Source of the DNA: CAYSCX01 sp964429575
GTDB lineage: Bacteria; Desulfobacterota; Binatia; Binatales; Binataceae
NCBI GenBank assembly: GCA_964429575.1
Contig: CAYSCX010000003.1
Location: 1-64,000 of the forward strand
Length of the DNA: 64,000 nucleotides
Direction: 5' to 3'
How positions within the stretch are numbered: the stretch's first letter is position 1; each line of letters starts with the position of its first letter. The notes below the pieces were generated by a model that was not told the origin of the DNA, did no database searches, and was given only the letters and a program-made list of their open reading frames with translations. A program made the position numbers and the translations under genes. This document shows positions 55,558 to 63,388 of this stretch, piece after piece.

Positions 55558-55758
55558 TTACCTCTCGCGCTTGGCAGCGCGCGCCCCGGCGGCGCCCGCG
55601 GACGCTGCGGCCACGCACAATCCCATTTGCCGCAGCCACGACGAGACGCTCAATCCTTGCGCCGCCGCCGCCGAGGCTAGCATCGTTTTCTGTCGGGCGG
55701 TAACGCGGATTCGGATCGATTGCTCCTTCCGCTCGCCTTTGTCCTTCGCATGTTTCAC
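55558..55758 (-). CDS. Ribbon-helix-helix protein, putative controller of the R-M operon
   Basis: Protein of 66 aa from GTG 55758 (a TTG at 55779 would add 7 residues). QSIRIRVTARQKTMLASAAAAQGLSVSSWLRQMGL is a textbook RHH fold: an arginine-rich strand followed by two helices. The small size, DNA-binding fold and 4-nt spacing from the methyltransferase suggest it regulates the methyltransferase-nuclease operon, a job more often done by HTH C-proteins. An antitoxin or mobilisation-type RHH is the alternative. Confidence 0.75.
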   Translation of the reverse strand: MKHAKDKGERKEQSIRIRVTARQKTMLASAAAAQGLSVSSWLRQMGLCVAAASAGAAGARAAKRER

Positions 55759-55901
55759 TTGTGGCGAACGTAGCAACAAACGTCCTACAGAGCAATCTTC
55801 GACGGTTTGTCACGGCGGCGGACCCCTGCGGGCGCGCCTGCTAGCGCATCCTCACGCACGCGGTGGCGCGGAAGGGACGGCGCTGCTATCAAGATCGTGC
55901 G

Positions 55902-56777
55902 ATGGCAAAATCTGCTGACAGGCTGCCCATCGGACTCGTGCAGATGGGCTGCGGCGACAAGCCACAGCAGAATCTGGATAAGGCGATTGCGCGCATCGAG
56001 GAAGCTGCGAAGCGCGGCGCGCAAGTGATCTGTCTCCAGGAGCTATTCGGCTCTCGCTATCCATGCCAGAGCGAAGACACCGCGTTTTTCGATCTGGCGG
56101 AGCCGATTCCGGGGCCGACCAGCGAAGCGCTCGCCAAGGTCGCTGCGGCGCGCAAGGTGGCGGTGATCGGATCGATTTTCGAGCGGCGCACCGAGGGCAT
56201 CTACCACAACACCGCGGTCGTGATTGATTCCGACGGGCGGATCGCGGGGCGCTACCGCAAGATGCACATCCCCGACGACCCGCGCTACTACGAAAAATTC
56301 TACTTCACGCCGGGCGACCTAGACTTCACCGCCCATACCACTGCGTTCGCAAAGGTCGGCGTGCTGGTCTGCTGGGACCAGTGGTTCCCCGAGGCGGCGA
56401 GGCTGGTCGCGATGTCGGGCGCGCAGGTGCTTTTCTACCCGACGGCGATTGGATGGCACCGCGAGGAGGCGCCTGAGATGCGAAAGCGCCAGCTCGACGC
56501 GTGGATTACGGTGCAGCGGAGCCACGCGATCGCCAACGGGATGTTCGTCGCGGCCGTCAACCGCGTCGGCACCGAGGACGGGCTCGAATTCTGGGGCGGG
56601 TCGTTCGTCGCGGATCCGTTCGGTGCGATCATCGCGCGCGCGAGCAACGAAGCCGAAGAGACGCTGGTGGTCGAATGCGACCTCGCGCAAATCGAGGAGA
56701 CCCGCCGCAACTGGCCATTCCTGCGCGACCGGCGCATCGACGCCTACCAGGATCTGACTCGCCGCTTCCGCTCGTAA
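55902..56777 (+). CDS. aguB: N-carbamoylputrescine amidase
   Basis: Nitrilase-superfamily hydrolase of 291 aa converting N-carbamoylputrescine to putrescine, CO2 and ammonia. The Glu-Lys-Cys triad is in CLQELFG, YRKMHIPDD and VCWDQWFPEAAR. SRYPCQSED, FTPGD and YPTAIGWH are AguB-type motifs. ATG 55902 is preferred to GTG 55863. The next gene encodes agmatine deiminase, the preceding step, after a 6-nt gap. Confidence 0.93.
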   Translation: MAKSADRLPIGLVQMGCGDKPQQNLDKAIARIEEAAKRGAQVICLQELFGSRYPCQSEDTAFFDLAEPIPGPTSEALAKVAAARKVAVIGSIFERRTEGIYHNTAVVIDSDGRIAGRYRKMHIPDDPRYYEKFYFTPGDLDFTAHTTAFAKVGVLVCWDQWFPEAARLVAMSGAQVLFYPTAIGWHREEAPEMRKRQLDAWITVQRSHAIANGMFVAAVNRVGTEDGLEFWGGSFVADPFGAIIARASNEAEETLVVECDLAQIEETRRNWPFLRDRRIDAYQDLTRRFRS

Positions 56778-56783
56778 TCATCC

Positions 56784-57860
56784 GTGGGATTATCGCACGA
56801 GCATCGCGCGCTCTTGCGGGGGTATCGAATGCCCGCTGAATGGGAGCCGCATCTCGCCACTTATCTCGTCTGGCCGCATAACCCTGACACGTGGCCCGGC
56901 AAATTCGAATTGATTCCGGCGGCGCATGCGGAGATCGTCGCGGCACTGTCGCAGTTCGAGCCGGTGCGCCTTCTCGTCAACGATGAAGATGCGTTTGATC
57001 AGGTGCGAGCGACGATTGCGCGCGCGTCTATTGCACTCCGCCCCGAACGAATCGAGCTGCTCGCGATTGCGACCAACGATTCTTGGGTGCGCGATACCGG
57101 GCCGATTTTCGTAAATCGAATCATGCCGGGCGCCGGTCCATCGCAGCTTGCGCTCCACTGGGGGTTCAACTCGTGGGGCGAGAAATGGGGCGCGCACGAT
57201 CTCGATGATGCGGTGCCGCGGCGGCTCGCCGAGCGGTACGGCTTCGAAACGATTCAGCCGGGAATCATCTTCGAAGGAGGCTCAATCGACGTGAACGGCG
57301 CGGGCACGCTGCTGACCAGCGAATCGTGTCTGCTGAATCGCAACCGCAATCCGCATCTGGGCCGCACCGAGATTGAGGACTACCTGCGCGCGTGCCTGGG
57401 CGTAACCAACGTGCTGTGGCTCGGCGATGGGATCGTCGGCGACGATACCGACGGCCACGTTGATGATCTCGCGCGATTCGTCGCGCGCGATACGGTGGTG
57501 ACGGTGGTCGAGGACGATCCCGCCGACGCGAACTACGCGGCGCTGCACGACAACCTCGGGCGCTTGCGCGCGATGCGTCTCGAGGATGGCGCGGCGCTTC
57601 GTATCGAGATGTTGCCGATGCCGCCTCCCGTGTTTGACGGCGACGTGCGGCTCCCGGCCTCCTACGCGAACTTCTACCTCGCGAACGGCGGCGTGCTGAT
57701 GCCGACGTTCGGATGCGCGGCGGATGCGATCGCGCGCGAAACCCTCGCGCGGCTTTTTCCCGGTCGGCGCGTGGTTGACATTCCGTCGCGCGACCTCGTG
57801 CTCGGCCTCGGCTCGGTTCACTGTCTCTCGCAGCAGCACCCGAATCCGCCGCCGCGGTAG
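56784..57860 (+). CDS. aguA: Agmatine deiminase
   Basis: Guanidino-modifying enzyme of 358 aa making N-carbamoylputrescine from agmatine. RMPAEWEPHLATYLVWPHNPDTWPG opens the fold; NDSWVRDTGPIFV, EGGSIDVNG and DTDGHVDDLARF carry substrate-binding and catalytic acids; the nucleophilic Cys is in GLGSVHCLSQQHP at the C-terminus. Start GTG 56784. With aguB it forms the two-step agmatine route to putrescine. Confidence 0.94.
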   Translation: MGLSHEHRALLRGYRMPAEWEPHLATYLVWPHNPDTWPGKFELIPAAHAEIVAALSQFEPVRLLVNDEDAFDQVRATIARASIALRPERIELLAIATNDSWVRDTGPIFVNRIMPGAGPSQLALHWGFNSWGEKWGAHDLDDAVPRRLAERYGFETIQPGIIFEGGSIDVNGAGTLLTSESCLLNRNRNPHLGRTEIEDYLRACLGVTNVLWLGDGIVGDDTDGHVDDLARFVARDTVVTVVEDDPADANYAALHDNLGRLRAMRLEDGAALRIEMLPMPPPVFDGDVRLPASYANFYLANGGVLMPTFGCAADAIARETLARLFPGRRVVDIPSRDLVLGLGSVHCLSQQHPNPPPR

Positions 57861-57951
57861 CGGGTTCGCTTTACAACCGTGCGCAAAGAGTTGTTAGCTC
57901 TGCCCGCAAGCAGAGCGGCGCGGTGTGCAGCAGCCGCCCGGGAGAATCGCG

Positions 57952-58818
57952 ATGAAAATCGGCGCACTGGTATTCATGACCGACAAGTCTGGCAACCCCG
58001 GCGAGGTCGCGCGCGAGGCAGAGCGGCTGGGATTCGAGTCGTTCTTCGTCGCCGAGCATCTGATGCTGCCGGTGAATTACACGACCCACTATCCGCGCTC
58101 CGCCGACGGCAAGGTGCCATGGTTTTACGGGAGCCTGCTCGACCCGTTCATCGCGCTTGCCGCCGCCGCGCAGAGCACGACCACGATCAAGCTCGGCACC
58201 GCGATTTGTCTGTTGCCGGAACGAGACGTCATCGCGACCGCGAAAGCCACCGCGACCATCGATTATCTATCGGGCGGACGGTTAATCTTCGGAGTAGGCG
58301 CGGGATGGTTTGCGGAGGAGGCGCAAATACTTGGCGTCAACTTCAAGCGCAGGTGGAAGCACTTGCGCGAGGCGGTCGAGGCGTTGCGCGAATTGTGGTC
58401 GAAGGATGTCGCGAGCTACGACGGCGAGTTCGTGCGCTTTCCGCCGATCAAGCTCGAGCCCAAGCCGGTGCAGAAGCTTCCGCCCATTCTGCTTGGCGCG
58501 CACGATGCGGAGCGCGCGCCCAAACGCGTCGCGCGATATGCGGACGGCTGGTGCCCGGGTGGTCTCGCGCCCGACAAGGCGCGCGACAAAATCAACGAGG
58601 TAAGGAGCTACGCAGCGGAGTTCGGCCGCGACCCCGACAAACTCGAGTTCTCGGTGCTGCTGACGCCGCAAACGGGCGAGCCGTCAACCGAGACGCTCAA
58701 GCGGTACGCCGGCGCGGGAATCTCGCGGGTGGTTGTGACCGCGTCGGCGGTTTCGGGCAGCGGAATCGAAGCGGTACGCTCGGCCGCGCCGGTGTTGGAG
58801 CGCGCGGCGAAGGTTTGA
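57952..58818 (+). CDS. LLM-class F420-dependent oxidoreductase
   Basis: Protein of 288 aa. The signature run SFFVAEHLMLPV, TTTIKLGTAICLLPERD, YLSGGRLIFGVGAGWFAEEAQ and LPPILLGAHDAERAPKRVARYADGWCPGG is that of short F420-dependent LLM enzymes. ATG 57952 follows GGGAGAA. The third LLM-family enzyme in the window; substrate unknown. Confidence 0.88.
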   Translation: MKIGALVFMTDKSGNPGEVAREAERLGFESFFVAEHLMLPVNYTTHYPRSADGKVPWFYGSLLDPFIALAAAAQSTTTIKLGTAICLLPERDVIATAKATATIDYLSGGRLIFGVGAGWFAEEAQILGVNFKRRWKHLREAVEALRELWSKDVASYDGEFVRFPPIKLEPKPVQKLPPILLGAHDAERAPKRVARYADGWCPGGLAPDKARDKINEVRSYAAEFGRDPDKLEFSVLLTPQTGEPSTETLKRYAGAGISRVVVTASAVSGSGIEAVRSAAPVLERAAKV

Positions 58819-58828
58819 GCCGGCCCCG

Positions 58829-59707
58829 CTATTCCTTCTCGACGTACTTGCCTGAGTCGGCGTCCCATCCGTAGCGATTAATGCCGCTGCGGCGGGCCTT
58901 GCCGTTCTCTTCTTCGTTGAACTTCACGTTGATCGTCTCAAGCTGCTGACGATCGTCCCGTTCAAACGTTACCTTCGCGACGTAAACGGTGTGCGAGGCG
59001 CCCTCGACATCGTCGTGGTTGTCTTGTTCCTGCCGAAGCGCGGTCGCGAATAACTGCTTCACGCTGTCTCCCGCATCGCTAAGGATGAGGAGCTTCTCTT
59101 CTCGAAACCGGGTGGGTCCGTCGCAGCATGGATTCTCGCTGTCCGACACGATCCGAAACACCGCGGCCGGGCCGGCGTTCGTCAACACCTGTTCCTGGAA
59201 CTCGATGTGGTAAAGCGTCGAGTCGTTCTCCGCGTCGAGGTCGAACGGAATCAGCTCACCCGTCGCGGTCTTTGGACGGAAGACGAGCAGCCGCTCGTCA
59301 TAGTACCGCGCGAGATCGCGCCGCGATGAGCTGCAGCGGAGCGCAAGCCATGCACCCGCGGCGTCGCTACTCAGCACTCGCAGCGCCAACGTCGCGGTCG
59401 CTGCTGCTCCGCTTCGCCACGCTTCCAACGCTTCGCTGCACGAATTCTTGAGCCGCGCGGGCAGAGCGGTCGTCAGCTGGCGAGCGAGTTTTGTTGGGAT
59501 TGGCTGAGCGGGGTCAGGCTCCGTCGCGAGGTACGTGCGCAGTGCGACAGCCGCAGGATCGGCGAGTACAAAAGTCTCTTTGCGCTGCGAGACATTGAGG
59601 CGCGCATCCGCGGTACCTGAGATTGCGAGAAGGAGGAGAGCTGCGAGCGCAATCGCCTTGCACGGAGTAGCGGAGTCGGGTCTTGAAATGTTCATCGAGG
59701 GAATCAT
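58829..59707 (-). CDS. Exported protein of unknown function
   Basis: Protein of 292 aa with a Sec signal peptide (AIALAALLLLAISGTADA, cleavage about residue 35). The mature protein is mixed alpha/beta with Cys at about 89, 124 and a CC pair near 194; FDLDAENDSTLYHIEFQEQVL and GKARRSGINRYGWDADSGKYVEKE are recognisable strands at the end. No family was recognised. ATG 59707 or 59695 may be used. It is divergent from the DUF2089 operon across an AT-rich 110-bp region. Confidence 0.7.
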   Translation of the reverse strand: MIPSMNISRPDSATPCKAIALAALLLLAISGTADARLNVSQRKETFVLADPAAVALRTYLATEPDPAQPIPTKLARQLTTALPARLKNSCSEALEAWRSGAAATATLALRVLSSDAAGAWLALRCSSSRRDLARYYDERLLVFRPKTATGELIPFDLDAENDSTLYHIEFQEQVLTNAGPAAVFRIVSDSENPCCDGPTRFREEKLLILSDAGDSVKQLFATALRQEQDNHDDVEGASHTVYVAKVTFERDDRQQLETINVKFNEEENGKARRSGINRYGWDADSGKYVEKE

Positions 59708-59770
59708 CTCAAATCCATTAATTCAGCGCTCCCGAGCGGAATTTTGGGCCAAATTAACAACTGAAGATAC

Positions 59771-59810
59771 TCAAGTTAATACTTGATTAAATTGAAGATT
59801 CAATTATGAT
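59771..59810 (+). promoter_or_regulatory. Tandem palindromic operators over the DUF2089 promoter
   Basis: Two perfect 16-bp palindromes lie 19 bp apart start to start: TCAAGTTAATACTTGA (59771-59786) and AATTGAAGATTCAATT (59790-59805; TTGAA arms match). They cover a promoter with TTGATT (59783-59788), a 16-bp spacer and TATGAT (59805-59810). Transcription would begin about 2 nt before the ATG at 59819, giving a leaderless mRNA, which fits the absence of a ribosome site. Confidence 0.7.
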
Positions 59811-59818
59811 CACGTACC

Positions 59819-60223
59819 ATGAGTCGGTTAGTTCTTAAGTGTCCTTCATGCGCTGGCAATCTATCAGTCGCCCGGCTTAGTTGTCCGTCGTGCAGCATCA
59901 GCATCGAGGGCAACTTCAGCGTTCCCGCGCTCCTTAAGTTGACGTCGGCGCAGCTCGATTTCGTCGAAGTGTTCGTCAAGAACCGTGGCGTAATCCGCGA
60001 CGTAGAGCGCGAACTTGGCGTCTCATATCCGACGGTGCGCGCGCGGCTCGACGAAGTCGTCGAGGCACTTGGTTATCAGTCGCGCGCTGATGTGGCCGAT
60101 GAAGGCGCGCGCAAGACACCGGCGGCGCAGCGGCGAGCTGTGCTGGCGGAATTGAAGGCGGGTCGCATCAGCCCTGAAGAGGCACTTGCCGCTCTGCGGC
60201 AGGCGAAGGTTCCGAGGAAGTGA
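59819..60223 (+). CDS. DUF2089 zinc-ribbon/HTH regulator
   Basis: Protein of 134 aa. A zinc ribbon (KCPSCAGNL...SCPSCS, residues 8-26) precedes a helical DNA-binding region (LTSAQLDFVEVFVKNRGVIRDVERELGVSYPTVRARLDEVVEALGY) typical of DUF2089, then a short C-terminal helical pair (ELKAGRISPEEALAALR) that recurs at the end of the next protein. It probably represses its own operon through the palindromes directly upstream. ATG 59819; 42 nt before the DUF4097-like gene. Confidence 0.85.
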   Translation: MSRLVLKCPSCAGNLSVARLSCPSCSISIEGNFSVPALLKLTSAQLDFVEVFVKNRGVIRDVERELGVSYPTVRARLDEVVEALGYQSRADVADEGARKTPAAQRRAVLAELKAGRISPEEALAALRQAKVPRK

Positions 60224-60265
60224 AAGCTCAGTTCTCAGGCTCACGCCAAGCGGGAGGATGCTCCC

Positions 60266-61864
60266 ATGATTGAGGCGATCTTGAAAGGGGTCGAGTCGAT
60301 TCGCGTCATGCGGGCGGATGCAAACCTGCGGATCACCGGCTGCGCTGAGAAAACGGTCGCACGATCCGACCGGCCGCCGACGATATCGCAGGACGCCGCA
60401 GTTGCCGAAGTTTCCTTCGAGGCGACTGCGGAACTGACGGTTCGCCCGGGAGTGATCGTCGAGGTCAAGGATTGCAGCGGGAATCTTGAGATCGACCACG
60501 TAGTCACACCACTCAAGATTGACGCGGTGGGCGGCAACCTCTCCGTCGAATCGGTGAGCGGCGTGGTGGTGGGTCTGGCCGGCGGAAACCTGGAGTGCCG
60601 CAACGTGGACGGTGACGCGCTGTTGGAGCGGGTTGGCGGCAGCGCGCGATTCATATCGGTAGGCGGGAAAGTGTTCGCGCGATTCGTGGGCGGCAAGCTG
60701 AGCGTTCGCGAGGTGGGCGAAGTCGCGGGCGAGGCGGTGGGCGGAAAGCTCAAAGTCACGGATGTCGCCGGCAAGGTCGCGGTGGAGACGGTCGGCGGGC
60801 GGCTCGTGATCGACGGTGCGGGCGGAGACGTTTCGGTGGCATTCGTCGGCGGCCACGCGAGCGCGTCGCGGATTTCCGGCGGGCTGTCGTTGCCGGCGGT
60901 AGGCGGCGCATTCGATTTGCGCGGTCCGTATCCGAGCGGCGCGGTATTCAGCGTCAAGAGCCGTGGGCGCGCACGCATCGAACTGGGCAAGGATGAATCG
61001 ATTGAACTCAGTGCGAGAACGCGCTGGGGGAAAATTTGCGTCGTCGGTGCAGAGCCGAATGATCTGAAGTGGACGGGACACAACCGGCTCGAGGGATTGA
61101 TCGGCGTCAAGACTGAAGGCACGCAGCCGGCGAAACTCGAAATCGAAACGACGGACGGTGACATCATGCTGATCGGCGCGGAAGCGGCACGCGAGGACTA
61201 CGACTATTGCCGGTCGCGGCGCGCGGGGCGCTTCGGGCGCCGGTTTGCAGAGCAATTCGGCGATTTCGCGCGGGAGTGGGGCGAGGGGATTCCCGAATTC
61301 GTCGGCGGCGTGGCCGACGCGGTGCGGAAGTTCGTTGCGGAAAGCGGCATCCAATCGGCGCAGGCGCTTGGCGGCGTCGCGGACGACGTGCGCGAGGGCG
61401 TGGGCGAGGTGCTGAAGGACATCGAGCGCGCGTTGTCGGAGCTACGCGGCAAGGTCCCGGACGACGTTGGCGAGAGACTCGCGAAACTCGGCCGCGACCT
61501 GGGCGAGGCGGTCGCGCGGGCGGCGAAAGCGGCGCGCGGAGGTTCCGGCGACGTCAAGCGGGAGAGGCGCACTAAGGTGCGTGAGGCCGCGCGCGAGATG
61601 GCCGAGGCGATTCGCGAGGTGGCGGAGCGCGCGCGCCGGAGCGCCGAAGAGTCGCGCGCGGATGATGAGGGCGGGGACCGCGAGTCCGCAGAGAGCGGCG
61701 CCGCGAGTGAAGAGCGCGCCGCGCACAATCCGCGCGAGCAGCAGATCATGAAAATCCTCGAGGCCGTGCGCGCCGGTGATATCGAACTCGAGGAGGCCGA
61801 TGACCTGATTCGCGCGTGGTTCGATGTGGACGCGGTGACCGGGAACGGGAACGAAACGGGGTGA
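60266..61864 (+). CDS. DUF4097-like beta-solenoid protein with long charged helical tail
   Basis: Protein of 532 aa. Residues about 60-225 are about ten repeats of a GG(N/K/R)L-x-V-x2-V type beta-solenoid (VGGNLSVESVSG, VGGKLKVTDVAG, VGGRLVIDGAGG and so on), as in DUF4097 bactofilin-like/adhesin folds. Residues 320-490 are Arg/Ala/Glu-rich helices, and the C-terminus (ILEAVRAGDIELEEADDLIRAWF) is a short SHOCT-like pair. No signal peptide, so it is cytoplasmic or unconventionally placed. ATG 60266 has GGGAGGA. It is co-transcribed with DUF2089, a pairing reminiscent of envelope-stress modules. Confidence 0.8.
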   Translation: MIEAILKGVESIRVMRADANLRITGCAEKTVARSDRPPTISQDAAVAEVSFEATAELTVRPGVIVEVKDCSGNLEIDHVVTPLKIDAVGGNLSVESVSGVVVGLAGGNLECRNVDGDALLERVGGSARFISVGGKVFARFVGGKLSVREVGEVAGEAVGGKLKVTDVAGKVAVETVGGRLVIDGAGGDVSVAFVGGHASASRISGGLSLPAVGGAFDLRGPYPSGAVFSVKSRGRARIELGKDESIELSARTRWGKICVVGAEPNDLKWTGHNRLEGLIGVKTEGTQPAKLEIETTDGDIMLIGAEAAREDYDYCRSRRAGRFGRRFAEQFGDFAREWGEGIPEFVGGVADAVRKFVAESGIQSAQALGGVADDVREGVGEVLKDIERALSELRGKVPDDVGERLAKLGRDLGEAVARAAKAARGGSGDVKRERRTKVREAAREMAEAIREVAERARRSAEESRADDEGGDRESAESGAASEERAAHNPREQQIMKILEAVRAGDIELEEADDLIRAWFDVDAVTGNGNETG

Positions 61865-61933
61865 GACGCCGCGCGGCGCGGGCGGAAACCGAGTAGAAGC
61901 TTTCTCTGCGAGACGACGGAAAGGTGTGGATCA

Positions 61934-62533
61934 ATGATCGAGCAGAAGTGTCCGCGAAAGACAGTGTTGCGGTGGGTTGCAGAGGTTTCGCGAAGGAATC
62001 GGCTCAACACGATTTTGATGATCCTCGCTCTTTGGAGCTTCCAAGGCTTGCAGGTAATTGCGAGCGCGGCTGACGCCGGTAAAGCAGTCCCGGTAGCAAT
62101 TAATGCTCATTTCGAGACCACTCCCGACCATGTCGAGATGATGTCGCCGTGCTCGGCATGGACGTCTGTCCCGAGCCATGGGACCTGTCGCGGTATAGCG
62201 CGGAATACCTCGCCAGAAACGTTAACTGGGGACTGGCGAGGCCAAAGCGAGTACACGTATGGATTTCTGATACTGCAGTCGGGCCTTACCTACGGCGGCG
62301 GAGTAGACCATTTCACGGGAGCGGTCAGTGGTTGCGGCACCGGTAGCGTGGTCTATCAGCAGCAATTCTCTTCTGACAGTACAGGGAATTTTCACGGGCA
62401 ATGGCAACTTATCGAAGGCAGCGGCACAAGAGAACTGGCAGGGCTCCGAGGCGCCGGCACGTACAAAGGAACCACTACAGCCGACGGGTCGACGGCGGGA
62501 GACTACAGCGGTACGGTGTATTGCTCGAAGTAA
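61934..62533 (+). CDS. Exported DUF3224-like protein
   Basis: Protein of 199 aa. A hydrophobic stretch (ILMILALWSFQGLQVIASAADA) about residues 27-48 serves as a signal peptide with a long n-region. The C-terminal GSGTRELAGLRGAGTYKG motif is the DUF3224 signature (small avidin-like barrel). Two Cys pairs are present in the mature part. Start ATG 61934. Function unknown. Confidence 0.78.
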   Translation: MIEQKCPRKTVLRWVAEVSRRNRLNTILMILALWSFQGLQVIASAADAGKAVPVAINAHFETTPDHVEMMSPCSAWTSVPSHGTCRGIARNTSPETLTGDWRGQSEYTYGFLILQSGLTYGGGVDHFTGAVSGCGTGSVVYQQQFSSDSTGNFHGQWQLIEGSGTRELAGLRGAGTYKGTTTADGSTAGDYSGTVYCSK

Positions 62534-62711
62534 ACTGGTAAGGCGCTAGGTATTAGAACGCGGGTCAGCTTTCAACCGGCGTTGAAATCCTCGGACAGCG
62601 AGAAGGGACTGAACGCGGGCGGAACTGAACTGATCACGGGATTCTTCGCTTAGCAGACTTCGCTCTGAATGACCGATACAAAGATATCGTAGCCGACAAC
62701 CTAACCCCTGA

Positions 62712-62733
62712 CCCCTTCCCTAAAGGGAAGGGG
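62712..62733. repeat. Perfect 22-bp palindrome between convergent genes
   Basis: CCCCTTCCCT followed by AA and AGGGAAGGGG is a perfect inverted repeat lying between the DUF3224-like gene (plus) and the VOC gene (minus). It may be a bidirectional termination signal, though no T-run follows. Short G/A-C/T palindromes of this form are common intergenic repeats in environmental genomes. Confidence 0.6.
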
Positions 62734-62787
62734 AACCGAGAAACAGCGTCAGCATCGCGCGCGTGCAGATGAAGAGGCGCGGTCGCG

Positions 62788-63252
62788 CTATTGCTTGGTG
62801 ATCGCCTCGAAGCGCTTGCGCATCTCTTCCGGCGAGACATCTTCCTTGCGCGTCGCGACCATCCAGACGTGGCCGAATGGATCTTCGAGCACGCCGATGC
62901 GGTCGCCGTAGAACTGATCCTCGAGCGGCCGCACGAGCTTCGCTCCGGCCTCCACCGCGCGGGCGCAGAATGCGTCGACGTTCGCGACATACAGATGAAT
63001 CATCACGGGAGTGCCGCCGAGGTCCTTTGGACTGCGGTTGTGGCCCGCGTATTCGTCGGCGAGCATGATGTCCGCGCCGCCGATTTTCAGGTCGGCGTGT
63101 CCTATCTTGCCGCCGGGTTCCGCCATCCGCATGGTTTCGATCGCGCCGAACGCCTTCTTGTAGAATTCGATTGCCCGCGCCGCATCTCTGGCGCACAGAT
63201 ACGGCGTCGCGTGATGCTGCCCGTCCGGGATGGGCTTCACATTGGTAGCCAT
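62788..63252 (-). CDS. VOC family protein (PhnB/glyoxalase-like)
   Basis: Protein of 154 aa with two beta-alpha-beta-beta-beta units. TPYLCARDAARAIEFYKKAFGA and HADLKIGGADIMLADE form the first, and HLYVANVDAFCARAVEAGAKL with VLEDPFGHVWMVAT the second. It resembles PhnB-like members; the substrate is unknown. Start ATG 63252. Confidence 0.88.
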   Translation of the reverse strand: MATNVKPIPDGQHHATPYLCARDAARAIEFYKKAFGAIETMRMAEPGGKIGHADLKIGGADIMLADEYAGHNRSPKDLGGTPVMIHLYVANVDAFCARAVEAGAKLVRPLEDQFYGDRIGVLEDPFGHVWMVATRKEDVSPEEMRKRFEAITKQ

Positions 63253-63388
63253 AGAGTCTCCTTTATAAGTTCTTTATCTCAGTGAATGCGGCTGAGTCGG
63301 CGGCGCGCGGCGGCGACCCGTAGCAGCTCGGCGTCTGCGGTGCGAGGCGATTTTCGAGAACGGGCACCCGGCCAGACGCCACGGCAAA

